Of a stretch of DNA of 64,000 nt, positions 1 through 45,399 are shown piece after piece (the stretch's first letter is position 1; each line of letters starts with the position of its first letter). A model generated the notes under the pieces. The model ran no database searches. It had not been told where the DNA came from and was given only the letters and a program-made list of their open reading frames with translations. The translations under genes and the position numbers were made by a program. The DNA comes from Ashinkailepas kermadecensis. Taxonomy: Eukaryota > Arthropoda > Thecostraca > Neolepadidae. The stretch spans positions 40,001 through 104,000 of the forward strand of contig JAOTOM010004873.1 in NCBI GenBank assembly GCA_034440615.1. Reading direction: 5' to 3'.

Positions 1-1620
1 TACCGAACCGAGACCCTGCCTCAATGTTTTTTTTTAACCCGTTGCCTCTTTCTTCGTCAACTGGTATGTCTCAGGGCTCCAACCATTTTTGTTAGGGGCC
101 CAACGCATTTTCCAAACCCCTGCTCGTTTTAGGGTTTGTTGCTTTTTTGTGCATCGATGATTTTTTATGTGTCGGGGCGTTTTCGAAGATCCCGATGTGA
201 TTATTTGGTGCCCGGTCTTTTTGTTCGTTTTGGGACCATGTTGCTTTTTGCGGACCCAGCCTCTTTTTCAGGCCCTTATGCGGTCTCATGGCACCTGGGT
301 GCCTTGAGAGCTTCCGGCGTATTTTGTAGAGCTCCCGGTATGTTTATTTAGGGCTGCAACGCATGTTTTATGGCCCGGATGTTTTTTGGGAGACTGTGTG
401 CGCTTTTGAGGGCCAGTTGCATTTTCGGCCCCCGTTGTGCTCTTAGTGGTCCGCTGTGCTAGTTTGGGGCTTCTGACGCACATTTGTGGGGCCCCAGTAC
501 GATTTTGTTGCTTTGGTGCGATGTTTCTGGGTCCCAGCGCTACTTATCGGCCCAGACGCGTGGTTCCTGGGACCCAACGCCAGTTTTGTGGGCTCAACGC
601 GACTTTTGTGGATCTTTTCTGATTTGTTTTAAAAAGTCCGAATCATAGTCTGATTTTTTGATTTTTCGAGTCATGTTTTTGTATCCCACCTCGATTTTTC
701 GAGCTCTGGTATGTTTTTGCTGTACCGTACTCCGTTTGTTAAGGCATCTGGTGATATGTTCGGTGCTCCAGAGCCATCTTCCTGACCCGGACATTTACTT
801 TTTGGAATTTGATATTTTGGAGGGCTCCGGCTTCATTTTTCTTCGGATACCGATGCGCTTTTTGGGGCCACACTGTGCTTATGTTGGGCCCTAGACGCCA
901 ATTTTTGGGAGCTCCGGTGTACATTTTTTATGCTCAGACCAAATTTTTGGGACTACCGATGGGAATTCCGGGTCCCGAGCGCGATATTTGGGGTGATCGG
1001 TTCGAGTTTGCGTGGCGCGTTGTACTTAGCTGTGGCCCCAACGGGATTTTGGCGGTTCCTGTTCAGATTTTCGGGCCTCGGAGCGAGCTTGCTGGGGCTA
1101 GCCGTATTTATTTGGAGACCCCTGCGCGAATTCTGGTGGACCGACGCGAATTTTGGTGGCCCCCCGCCCCAGCGCGACTTTTGGGTGCCCCGGCACGATT
1201 ATTGGGAGCTTATCCCTCTCAGGAGGGAGGGTGCATTTGCCCCTTTGATATGCAACTGCAGCCACTGAAGGAGTTTTTTTTTGCAGCCGATGGCACCATT
1301 CGTAGTAGAAAAACCCTCAGGGTAATTTTTCCGAACCTGTTCTTGATTTTCCGGTGCTGGGGTCGATTCAATCAAGTCTCGTTGTGAACTATTTGGACAT
1401 CGAGTTCTATTTTTGTATAGGTCTTTGTGCGATATTTTGGGGTCCTGGCACGATTCTTCGGTCTCCCAGTGCGATTTTTTCGGTGCCCTGAGACATTTTT
1501 ATCCCGGGCCCGACAGGTTTTTGTGGACTTTGACCCGTTGTTGAGGCCGCAGAGTGACATTCCGGTTAAGAATTTATTTTCGGGGCAGCTGCAACTTTTC
1601 CTAGTGTATTTGCGAGATTT
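1..1620 (+). repeat. degenerate short-period repeat, family A
   Basis: A long degenerate tandem repeat of roughly 22-30 bp. Each unit alternates a T-rich stretch with a GC-rich one, approximately GCGATTTTTGGGGCCCCAG. Units are strongly diverged, with many indels. Short open frames here are low-complexity products of the repeat, not genes. Related sequence recurs at 3151-3560, 60600-60720 and 63310-63740, and reverse-complemented at 61340-61740. The last 50 bases before the retrotransposon at 1747 lose the pattern. Confidence 0.6.
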
Positions 1621-1746
1621 AACAAACCGATTCCATAAAACGGATTAATATTTGGTTTGTGTCAGATTACAGTCAGATACATTTCACAAACATGAGCACA
1701 AATGAAAGCAGCAAAACAACGGTATACAGGGAAAAACCGAACACGT

Positions 1747-3150
1747 GCAGTCAATTCATAAGACGTCGTTCAGCATCGCGACGAACTCGCCCCGTGTCCG
1801 AGAAGCGGAAGTGGCCGGCGGCAGTAGGTTACAGGCCGAGGCTGCCCGGAAGGAGAAGGCTCTACGTGACATGCTGAGGCGGAAAGGCGGTGGCTCCAGC
1901 GCCCCAGCCACCGTCGCACGGGTGGAGCACCGGGAGACATCCGACCGCCGGCGGAACAGAGAACGGGTCGCCTCGGGGGCTCGCGGATCATTCAGGGCTC
2001 TGAAAACGGCGATGTTGTCGCGGTGGGTGACGAGGTCACGAACACTGCGCCAGCCCAGCGTTGCCACTGTCGGCGAGATATGATCACGACGACGGGCCCC
2101 TACGACGATCCTAGCCCCGAAATTGATCGCCTTCTGCACTCGTCCAAGGTGACATTGGGCAGCCCCGCCCCAGACAGTGAGGCAGTATAGGATGTATGGA
2201 AAGACGTGAGACTGAATTAGGAGTTTGCGTGCTTCAGGTGTGAGATGGTGACGGATATTGTGGAGACAGAACAAGGTGGAGTTGCACTTTTTGACAACGT
2301 GGGATATGTGCTCCTCCCAGGATAGGGTGCGGTCAATGATGACTCCCAGCATCTTCACGAATGGCGAGGGGGTTAGGACGTGACTGCCAATGTTGAGTTG
2401 GTAGGATGTAGCTTTTTTATGGATTGGGTTGTGCCGACAAGCAGTAGGGTAATTTTAGTGGGGTTCATCTTCCAGGAGTTGGATGTGAAGTAAGATTGAA
2501 TTGCAAGGATGGTGTTCTCCTGCCGGGATTTAAGAACGTGTAATTCATCAGGATGTGCAGAGTCAAGCAGCTGGGTGTCGTCGGCATATGATACCAGACG
2601 TCCGTATGGAAGGTACGCTGGCAGGTCATTCATGAAGATGCTAAAGAGCAAGGGACCAACCAGGGATCCCTGAGGAACACCATGGAATAGCGGAAGGGAT
2701 AAAGAGCCACCCCTCACCACCTGCCGGCGGTCAGTAAGGTAGCTGTGAAACCACCTCGGGTCGACGCCGTACCACTGCAGCTTACGCAGGAGGATATCAT
2801 GGTCGACGCTGTCGAATGCTTTGCTCAGGTCGATTGAGATGACCGAAGCGATGTGACCAGTGTCGACACGACGTGTGATCCACTCGACAGCGTCGACCAG
2901 GGCGTCCTCCGTCGAATGACATGGCCTGTATGCATACTGGGTGGGGGAAAGAATGTGATTAGTGACTAGATAAGAGGACAGCTGGCTACAGACCACTTTT
3001 TCACATAACTTGGATAAGACTGGCAAAATAGAGATTGGACGAAAGTTACTGGCGACATCGCGAGGCCCATATTTGTGAAGTGGAACAACAGAAGCAGCTT
3101 TCCACGAGGTAGGGAACACGCAGGAGACGACAGAAGTGTTCACGACGCGA
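1747..3150 (-). pseudogene. non-LTR retrotransposon fragment, reverse transcriptase domain to C-terminus
   Basis: Read on the minus strand this encodes the palm and thumb of a LINE-type reverse transcriptase. Motifs in order are FRPISILPVLSKL, SIDLSKAFDSVDHDIL, GVPQGSLVGPLLFSIF and the catalytic YADD box (VSYADDTQLLDS). A frameshift near 2370 separates this from the conserved C-terminal region, which contains LGVIIDRTLSWEEHI, an LTVWGG motif and the terminal ARIVVGARRRDH block. The endonuclease and the 5' half are missing, so the copy is 5'-truncated at about 3150, as is usual for LINEs. It sits inside the family A repeat, which resumes at 3151. The C-terminal block resembles that of the element at 45400-48090, so the two probably belong to one clade. 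The clade (CR1/L2/Jockey group) is not resolved. Confidence 0.85.
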
Positions 3151-3560
3151 AATTTGGGACCCCAGTGTGATCTTCAAGGGCTGCTACGCGACTTTTTTTA
3201 AATAGAAAATTCAATGTCTTTGGTCAAAAATATTTGGGCCCCGACGTCATTTGCTTGGATCCCTAGCGCGAGTTTTAGCGGCCTCGACACTTTTTTTGGG
3301 TCCAATGCGTTTTGGGGGCTTTTGGCGTCATTGTTGGGGCCCCAGAGTGATTATCCACGTCCGGATAGTTTTTCGTTGCCCCGGCTTCATTTGTTTTGGT
3401 CCCAATGAGACTGCTGGGGCACGGTGCGACATGTCGTGCCCCTAGCGTGTTTTCATGGTCTGGGCGCGACTTTTGGTACCCCCAGGCTCAGCATGATCTC
3501 CAGGGGCCCCGACCGGATCTTTTGGGGCGAATATCGTGAATTTCAAGTACCCCGGCACGA
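3151..3560 (+). repeat. degenerate repeat, family A, copy resembling 63310-63740
   Basis: This continues the T-rich/GC-rich alternating repeat on the far side of the retrotransposon. From about 3237 to 3560 it can be followed base by base alongside 63370-63690. Both contain the blocks CGTCATTTGCTTGGATCC, GAGTTTTAGCGGCCTC and TTTGGTCCCAATGAGACT in the same order. The two ends of the window therefore carry paralogous copies of one specific segment of the array. Confidence 0.65.
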
Positions 3561-5100
3561 CTCCTACTATTTCTTAGGGGCTTGTTCTTGCAAATTATAG
3601 GCATCCTCTCACGTCCTAAGGGTCTCGTCTCATTTCCTGGAGCCTCTTTACCGGTTTTGGATGTCTCCTCGTGTGTCCTACCCTCATCCATATTCAATGG
3701 TTCTCCCGTTTTGGAGGGCCTCCTCTTACATATTGGGGCTCCTTTAACATGGCATGGGACTTCCTCGCATGTTCCAGGGGAATTCTCTGCCAAATTAGGA
3801 GTCTCCTGCCACGCCTCGTAGGCCTCCCCCTTTGGTCCTGGCAAAGCCTTACCCGTCTTGGGGATCTTCAATTCTGGAAACCTCACGTCCTTCCATACCT
3901 GCTACCATTCCCATCTTAAGGGCCCTCCTCTCATTTTCTGGGAACTCCTTCCGGTCTTCGGAGCCTCATTCGGTCCTGGAGACCTCCTACTCCTTTTTGA
4001 GGAGCTCCTCTCGAGTCCGACAGGGACCTCCTTTCCTCTTCTAGAGGCCTTCTTTTTCAAATTAGGGGCCTCTTCTCACGTCTTGGGGGCCTCCTGCTCT
4101 GCGTATTGATTCGATCTTTGCCCATCTTAAGGGTGGCATCTTATCTCCTGGTGGACTCCTCTTCTCTCCCAGGTGCCTCCTCTTCCAAATTACAGACAAT
4201 CTTTCCTATCTCAGTGGCCTTGTCATTTCCTGGGGACCCTCTTACCCGTCTTGGAGCCTTCTTTTCCGCCTGGGAGCCATCTCTCTTGTCCAATGGTCCT
4301 TCTCTCCTATTTTAGGGGCCTCCTCGTTCAATATGGGGTCTCATTTACAATCTTTTGTCGTCCTCTTCCGAATTAGGTGCCTCCTGTCACGTCTCTGGAT
4401 CATCCTTTTCTATCTTAGTGGAACCTTACCCGTTTTGGGGCCTGCTTTTGCGTCTCCGAAACCTCATCTCATATCCACTGGCTTTCTGTTCCGTCTTAGG
4501 GCCTCCACTCAATTTCTGGGGCCTCCCTTCCGGTATTGGGCCTTCCTTTACAATCCTGGTGGCCTCCGAGCCAATTTTTGGCACTCCTTCATTTCTTGGG
4601 CACCCAACCCTCTCCTAGGTGACTTCCTTTTCAAATTAGGGGCCTCCTCTCTCGTCTTGGGGGCCTCGTCAATTGTAATTGGAGCCTCATTATCTTCCTA
4701 GCAGGGTGCTTTTGCGTCCTGGTCCTAAATCTTCTCTCCTAGAGTCCTCTTCCAAAATATGGGCCTCATCTGGCTGGTCTCAGCGGCAGTCTCTCATTCC
4801 TGCTAAGACCTTCTTACCCATCTTGGGGCCCCCTCTTGCGTCCGGATAAATCTCTCCTATCATATGTCGTCATTTTCTATTGTAGGGGCCTCCTCTTCCA
4901 TCTTGGGGGCCTCGTTTTCCAAATTAGGAATATCCTGCCACCCATCGGAAGCATTCTCGTCTAACCTGGGAACTTCTTGCCCGTATCGGTGGCATCCTTT
5001 TCGTCCTGGGGGCCTCCTACCAATCTCTGTCCTTCGTCTCTTATAGGGATCTGATTATATTTCCTGGAGGCCTTGTTGCCGGTCTTGGGTCCTCCTTGAC
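3561..5100 (+). repeat. degenerate CT-rich minisatellite
   Basis: A degenerate tandem repeat, pyrimidine-rich on the + strand, with a period of about 28 bp. Recurring words are GGGGCCTCCTCTTCC, CAAATTAGGGGCCTCC and CACGTCTTGGGGGCC. Its GC-rich half resembles family A, and it may be an older or rearranged branch of that family. No coding content is recognised. Confidence 0.55.
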
Positions 5101-6242
5101 AGCATGATCTTCTGTCCCGTCGGCCTCCTTGCTCACCTTTTTCCTATGCATTTCAGGATAGGGGCCTCTTCAAATTCCAGCGGGGAGGTGGGTGAGGTGG
5201 GGGCCCAGCTTCACGGCAGGGGGGACTGCCCCCTCTGCCCCACCCCCCGATGGCGACGCCCCTGCCTAGAAGCCCTTTACGTTGACCTGGCCCGGGGCCC
5301 TCAACGTCTGCTCATAGGACTTACCGTTCACTGGAGACCCTCTTCATCGGCCCGGGACCCTTTACGTCAGCTCAAGGCCCCTTTCGTCGGTCCAAGACTC
5401 TTCACGCCGGCCTGGGGTCCTCACCGGTCGTCAGGAGCGCCAATTTGTTTTGTGTTTCGTCACGGTCTATGTTGAAACACGTGTTAGAGGCCCAGGCGCC
5501 AGCCCCCGCCACTGTCAGGTCTCTTCGACCCTGGTCCCCCACGCTTTTCCAGAGATATCGCCAACCCAACATGTGCACTCGCAAAGAGGTATAAAGTTAC
5601 ACACCTGCCCGGTCCATCCATGGCTGTCACGAACGTATCTTGTCACGAACCTGCTCCCTGTCCCTCAGCCTGGTGCTGCCAGATAGCTCATATTATAGAT
5701 GATATATTGCACAGTTCATATTTACCACCCGGAGATCCATCCCAGCTACCGCGTTATTAAACATTCTTTAAGCGTCTCGAATACCCAAGAACTGGCTTGA
5801 TTTTCATTGAGACGTATTTTCTGCACCAATTGAGAGGGAAGGGACGATTGTCTAACATTATAAACTGTGCTGATTCGTGATTGGCCATGGCCTCAGCTTG
5901 CAGCAGTAGTGATGTCTGCTGAACAACCAGCATGACACAGAGCGGCATTTCTGGCGCATCACGGCAGACGTTGCGCAGCGGAAACCTGCTGGCAGTCGTC
6001 AGCTGGTGGGGAACGGGTGTGGTCGTCGCACGGTCCGTTGCCGTTGGTGTGTCGTACAGGTTAGCTGTTCGGCTGTCTGCGCGTGGAACTGATATTTGTT
6101 CCGGTGCCGCGCAGGGGGAGACGTTGGGATAACATTCATCGAGCGGTATGATACGATTATTGAGCCTGTCTGGAATGGTAATGAGTGATGTAAGGGCATT
6201 TTCAACTTCAAAGGTAAGTGTTTTGGAGACTCATATCAAGAT
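5101..6242. other. no recognised feature
   Basis: Apparently unique sequence of mixed composition. Open frames are short, overlap on both strands and resemble no protein family I recognise. A non-coding first exon or promoter of the downstream gene could lie here, but nothing in the sequence shows one. Confidence 0.3.
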
Positions 6243-6249
6243 GTTTTGT

Positions 6250-6298
6250 CAAATGACCTTGTAGTCGTCGCGCCCTTAAACCCAAATAACCAATAAAA
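6250..6298 (+). repeat. dispersed hairpin-tail repeat, copy a
   Basis: A diverged copy of a short dispersed repeat. The core is TCGCGCCCTTAAACCCAAAT followed by an AACCAATAAAA tail. The best-preserved copy (40688-40749, minus) shows the full hairpin plus AACC tail. Confidence 0.5.
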
Positions 6299-6639
6299 AC
6301 ATGCTTTGTCCTGGTGTTTTCAGTGGCCAAATATTGACATCTTCAGTGTTGCTGCTTTTTAATATGATCAGCATGTAGCCAGTGCAATGGGCCAATCGAC
6401 ACCACTTAGCTTTTAAAAAAAAATGAAAGTGTTGCTCATGATTGCTAGACAATTACAAAACTTCATAAGGAAGGCAATGTAATCAATGTCAGTCTAGTAC
6501 CCAAACATTATTTCTTTTTCAATCCAAAATTTCGAACATACAAGCCAAAAGCTATTGAAAACTTTCTATCATGCCTACCTAGGTAGGTACTCCATTCCTC
6601 CAGAAAAAGGCAAATTTGTGCAGTAAGTTGTTTTATGAA

Positions 6640-7960
6640 TTCTAGGAAGTGATGTTTCCAATGCAATGTTTATGAATGAGACTACAATAATCAGACCACT
6701 CATTTTCTATGCAAATGCTTACCTTTCAGTTTGTGAGTAAGATAACACCCAAAAAAGTGCTTGAGTTAGGTAACGTATGATATTAAGTAATGTTTGAACT
6801 GGGCACGAATGATCAATTCTGGTCAAAGTGCCCTAAAGCCCAAATATCTAACTAACCAAGTAATGTTTGAAAAATAAAGTAACTTATAATAACAAAAGGA
6901 TAAATCATAATATATTTGAAAAACAATTTTAAACAATATATTTTCTTGAATTTTCCAAATTAAAAAACTTAACCTAACCCAACCCAGCCTAACCTAACAT
7001 AACCTGCTTTTGAAGAAAACCAATATCTTTTTTTGGATAATTTGTGAAAAATTGATGTAAGCCTAAGCTAACCTAACAAAATATAACCCATTTGTTTGCT
7101 TTACAGAGGGAAAAGGTGTGTAAAAGCTGTCTCATGAACACTAAAGCACATTAATACCAACACATCTGCAAAAATTGTGTTCCATGTTGAAGGATTGGGT
7201 CATGAAGCTATCTACTCATTTGAATCAAGTGATGCAAAATTATATTTTTGAGAAGGCCACATTGCAATGGCCTTGCTAGTCTCCATATTTTCTAATGAGT
7301 CTGGGTAAATTTGCAGTAAAAGGTGTTTTTTTTTGTGTGTGGAATTTTCTTCCGAATACCATGTTTATGAAGCTGACTGAAGATGGGACCACTGATTTTC
7401 TGTGCAAATGCTTACTTTTTAGGTTGTGAGCAAAATTATGCCAAAAAGGGGCTTTGAGTTAGGAAGCATAGCATAAAAAGACATGTTAAAAAAATAAAAT
7501 AAATATGCAACATAACCTAATCCAACCTAGCCTAACCTACCTTTGGATAAAAAATGTATGCAAACAAATTACAAAAGTGTCAGCAATTTATTTTCTGAAA
7601 ATTGTCAAGATTAAAAAAGAAACCTAACCTAACCTAACATAAGCTGCTTTTGAAAAAAAAATCTACTTTTTGGAGTTTTTATAAAATTCTTCTTTTTTTT
7701 GGAAACATTGGTGTTATTGTGCTTTAAGCTGTGGTAACAAGAAAAGTTTTTAAACACATTTGCTTCCATAAAGCAAACAAATGGTTTAGGTTAGGTTAGT
7801 TTAGGTTTTTTAAGTTGGAAAATGTTTCAAAATTTATTTTACTTAAAAAATCACTTTTTTCTCATTTTCACAGAATATAAGTGGTCCCATCATCTTAGTC
7901 ACCTTCATAAACATGGTATTTTGAATACAAATTCCTATATGTTCATTCTGTTCAATGTGT
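6640..7960. repeat. AT-rich direct and inverted repeats with CCTAA words
   Basis: Three related copies of one AT-rich segment are visible: copy 1 at about 6650-7110 (+), copy 2 at about 7350-7690 (+) and a shorter copy 3 at about 7765-7930 (-). Shared landmarks are CATGTTTATGAA, a GGGACCACT word, TTTTCTGTGCAAATGCTTAC and runs of AACCTAACCTAACC. In copy 3 the last becomes GGTTTAGGTTAGG. AACCATTTGTTTGCTTTA is inverted between copies 1 and 3. It looks like an old, internally duplicated repeat. The CCTAA words recall the arthropod telomere motif but are too few to be telomeric. Confidence 0.5.
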
Positions 7961-8440
7961 GATTGATAATTTAATCGTTTTATATAATTTTTGATGTTAT
8001 GACAATGATGAATGCACAATTCAAATTACAATGGAAATGATTGTGATATTGGATAGTATAAATTCAGAAGTATTTGAGATATATGATATTATAATTGGAG
8101 TATAATGTATCAGTACAATTTTAATATAAAAATGTTAAATATACAATGATAGAAAAATGAAAGACATGACTTAATATGGACATAGCAAATATGCATCTCC
8201 CATATGGTCAAATTCAGACTTCAGTGTGTCCTAAGACCTGAAGGGATGCAAATGAAATATGTCAAATTGGACTACAAGCCAAAACGTTTAATGGGCAAAG
8301 GCATGTATGTCACCATCTTATAAAATACTTGTAGAATAGCTTTCAACATTTTCTTGAGCAACAGATCTATCTCAATGGAATATGGTGTAATATATGCTGT
8401 ATCCATAGACAATATGTGCATGGGCTGTACTACTGGCATT
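7961..8440. other. AT-rich, no recognised feature
   Basis: AT-rich sequence with no long open frame and no recognisable repeat or RNA gene. Confidence 0.3.
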
Positions 8441-9099
8441 TTGTCAGGTGGTACTAATCATGCTGTGTGGGACTGCTGATTGTGCTGTATCTGACTACTA
8501 ACTGTGCTGCATCAGGCTGTGTTAATAATGCTGTGTCAGGTTGTAGTGGTGGTGCCATGTCAGCAGGGTTAGACAAATGGGCTGTTCCTGGATGTAGCAC
8601 ATCCAGAACAATTATCCTCCCCAGAACATTGTCCTCATTTTTCTCAATTTGAGGTTGAATGCTGCTGTTTGGCAATGAACTGCTATGTGATTAAATGCAA
8701 AATATTCGCCAGTAAGTGCAAGATGAGATGTAGATGCCACAGGCTTGAAGACAATATCATTTGTGTATTTGTCTACCCAAACATTTCCTCTCCTCATCCA
8801 GCATTCGAAAGTGCAAATCCAGCCCTGCATGTTGGGCTGTGCTGATGGTGCTGACTGGCTGTACTGACTGTGCTGTGTTGGGATGTACTGATGGTGCTGC
8901 GCTGGGCTGTACTGACCATGCTGTCATAGGCTGTACTGGCTGCGTTATGTTGGGCTCCGCCGCTGGTGCTGAGTCTGAATACTAGCTGTGCTGCGCTGGG
9001 CTGTACTGCATGCTGTATAGCTGTGGTTTGTGTTGGGTTACTGAGTTGAATAGCTGTGCTGCGCTGGGCTGCATTGACCACGTTGTGCGGGTGCTACTG

Positions 9100-9110
<11 letters not shown>
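8441..9110 (+). repeat. degenerate ~30 bp minisatellite abutting exon 1
   Basis: A degenerate tandem array, most regular from about 8830 to 9110. Units look like TGTACTGATGGTGCTGCGCT followed by GGGC. The array runs up to the first recognised ALDH1L1 exon, and its last unit (CTGATGGTGCCGTGTCGGCAG) supplies both the candidate acceptor AG at 9116-9117 and an in-frame ATG at 9100. Confidence 0.55.
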
Positions 9111-42564
<33,454 letters not shown>

Positions 42565-44815
42565 GACCACTCGGCTCGACGCTCGCGTGTGAGGTGTGAC
42601 GTCATCGACAGACCGAGGCCAGTGCGCCCCGTTCTGTTTGGGCAGCAGTCCTCGGCTGTTGCCGGGCGTGAATCGCCGATTTGCTGTTGGAGACTGCCTT
42701 CATTTTTTTTAAATAGAAATCCGTGACAGCGCACTAAATATCAAGAGGACTGTCACTGCTGTGTCCATGATAACAGCGTTTTTGTAACTCGTTGAACGGT
42801 ATGTGAACCGTGGAAGTGTTGCATTGCCGCTGTCGGGTTTTTAGAACTTCCGGCGGAATTTCGTGTTGCATGGCACTGGCGGATGTACGGTTTCGTTAAG
42901 AGGAGGGCGGGTGGGGAGCGGGGAGGAGACGAAGTTATGAGGGGTGCCTTCGACTGCAAGATCCGTTGAGAATGGGGATGAAGGGTTGCTGGTGGGTATA
43001 CTCGAGCCTGCCACAGGGGTGTCCTTTCTGCTCGGATGGACACCGTCTACTAAACATTTCGTGGACCGGAGAAGTGGGGAGTAGAGACAGTGCACCCGAC
43101 CTTCCCGGTGGGCGCCCCATCTCCATGGGTGTGGGGGGGGGTGCTCCGGTTGGCGGTCGCCCCGTTCGCCCCATTTGATCCGCCCCTGTTGCAGAGTAGC
43201 ATGAAGACAAAGCCGCGAGATGCATCACACCACTTTGTGTACGGTGGCGGTACATATGGCCATCGTCCGTGGTGCCTGGGGAGTTGCTCAATGATCTGCG
43301 GTGTACATGATAGACCAGGGGTTAGTTGGGCCCCGGAAGGCGCAATATGTGGTGTGATCAGCAGTTGGTAGGGGTGGTGCAATCGAAGTGGACGAGGCGG
43401 GTGTAGAGCTCTGGTGGTGCTCTGGTGTCGAATTGTGTGGACCGGCCCCGTCGAGCTTATTTCGATGCGTGTCGCGTATCCACGTTGGTAGCTATGATGC
43501 CAATTAACACTAATCCTGGCATGCTTGTGTTGAATTTCGTCAGGTTATTATATCAGAATGATTTTACCCGCACGTTGCGAATGCGTCTTGATTTCACTGT
43601 GTGGGAATGTGGCGAGCGATCACGGTTTTGTACGCGTGCCGTTTGGACAGGTATACACTGTTCTACTGCATGGCTGGAGACCGTCGGCAAAGGCCATCCA
43701 CTTACATGCGGAAGTTTTGCAGCAAATGCATGTGTTCCGCAGAATGAGACGTTGGCATACAATTTAATATGATGGTTATTCAATAACTTGCATCACCATT
43801 GATACACAAGGAGATGCGATTCGATCCAATCAACATGGCTGGAGTCGTTTGATGAACCGCCAGGCGGTTTGAGTCACACCAAGCCTGCGCGTGTCTCGGA
43901 ATGCCCGTTAGCCATCGCTGTTTACCCGTAGACCATGCGACTGCATCGCTGTCCAATGTCAACATCCGGTGTCTCGCCGACCTTTGCCGAGTTTCGCCCA
44001 GTGATTTGTTTTGATGAGAGGATCCAGTTGCTGGTGCTGCTATGATTGGAGACTGGTCGGGTGTGCGGTGACGGCCGCCCGTGCGTTTGTCGATCAGTGT
44101 CAAGGTCGTGACCGTTTGTCGGTCAGTGTCAAGGTCGTGACCGTCCCCTGTGCCTGTGGGCTCGTGGAGGACCATCAGTGCCGTGTCGCCTGTGGACAAT
44201 GACATCCCCACGGGACTGTAAAATAAGTCAGAATCTCCGACAAGCACGTGCGTAGGATCTGCTGCAGTGTTTGCCCTGTTTATTAGTACGCTTGCTGTGC
44301 CTGTCTGTTGGTTTTGTTCAGCAGAAGTGCGATAGGCCATGCCGCCGCCCCATGGCTCCAGCGTGCGAGCAGTAACGGGGTGGCGTGTGCTCCTTTGCGT
44401 CGCTGCGACATCAGCAGCGCGGCATGCGTTGTTTTTGAGGTGCGATTTGTCTGATTGTTATCGCGCTCGGTTCGTTTATTTTAGCAACTAGGTTACAGGG
44501 TACCGTTGTTTTGAGACGCCTCGGGCACATGCACGCATGCGTCTGGGGAGTGGAAGACCGTGCAAATTGCCGAGCGCTACGCGATGGCGTCAGTGAATAC
44601 GTGCCAATGGAAGCGGTATTGTGACTCGTCTCTTGCAGGGAAAATATAAATACGATGCGGCGTTCACAATGGTGTGTTTTACTTGCAGCTGCACGGATTG
44701 CACGCCCAAGCTTCATGTGAAGGGCGCGCATACCGCCATACCCTGTTGCTATTTCATGCCCGGTACACAGGTTACGCTCCACAGGCCACGCTTCAGCTAT
44801 ACGGCTGAAATAGAA
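42565..44815. other. 3' flank / intergenic, no recognised feature
   Basis: The first few hundred bases are presumably ALDH1L1 3' UTR. Beyond that there is no gene, RNA or transposon I recognise. A CGTGACCGTTTGTCGGTCAG-type short duplication occurs near 44070-44145. Confidence 0.35.
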
Positions 44816-44819
44816 TGAT

Positions 44820-45065
44820 TGTTTCCTGCCACTCAGTCTGTTGCACAGAATACGCCGGTTCTGTCTCTGTGTCTGCCACACAGAATGCGCCGGTTCTGTC
44901 TGTGTCTGCCACACAGAATACGTCGCTCCTGTCGCTATGTCTGCCACACAGAATGCGCCGGTCCTGTCTCTGTGTCTGCCACACAGAATACGTCGCTCCT
45001 GTCGCTTAGTCTGCCACACAGAATGCGCCGGTCCTGTCTTTGTATCTGCCACGCGGAATACTGTG
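44820..45065 (+). repeat. ~36-39 bp minisatellite, about 6 copies
   Basis: Units contain CTGTCTCTGTGTCTGCCACA and CAGAATGCGCCGGTC, alternating with a CAGAATACGTCGCTC variant. Confidence 0.85.
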
Positions 45066-45139
45066 CTCCTGTCGCTACATGGCGAGCACACAGAAAGCAC
45101 CTGACATGTCGCTATGTGTACGACAGACAACACACTTCG

Positions 45140-45295
45140 CTATATGGCAATCACGCGAAACACGCCCTATATGGCGGTCACACGAAACACGCCCTATATG
45201 GCGATCACACGAAACACGCCCTATATGGCGATCACACGAAACACGTCCTATATGGCGGTCACACGAAACACGTCCTGGCCCTATATACCGATCAC
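45140..45295 (+). repeat. 27-bp minisatellite, about 5-6 copies
   Basis: Units read CACGAAACACGCCCTATATG plus GCGATCA. The period of nine codons keeps a + frame open, with no gene attached. Confidence 0.9.
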
Positions 45296-45399
45296 GCTGA
45301 ACAAAGCTCTCCTGCCGCTACCCGACGATTACGCAAAACACCTCCCACATCCCACCTGCATAATGGAGAACGTACCTTCCTGTCGCAAAACGTATCAAG

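Noticed and set aside
809..1387. A 192-codon + strand frame
   Set aside because: It lies in the degenerate T-rich/GC-rich repeat and has only low-complexity FGAP-type composition.
6955..7810. Telomere array
   Set aside because: CCTAA words are too few and interspersed with unique AT-rich sequence; at most interstitial or coincidental.
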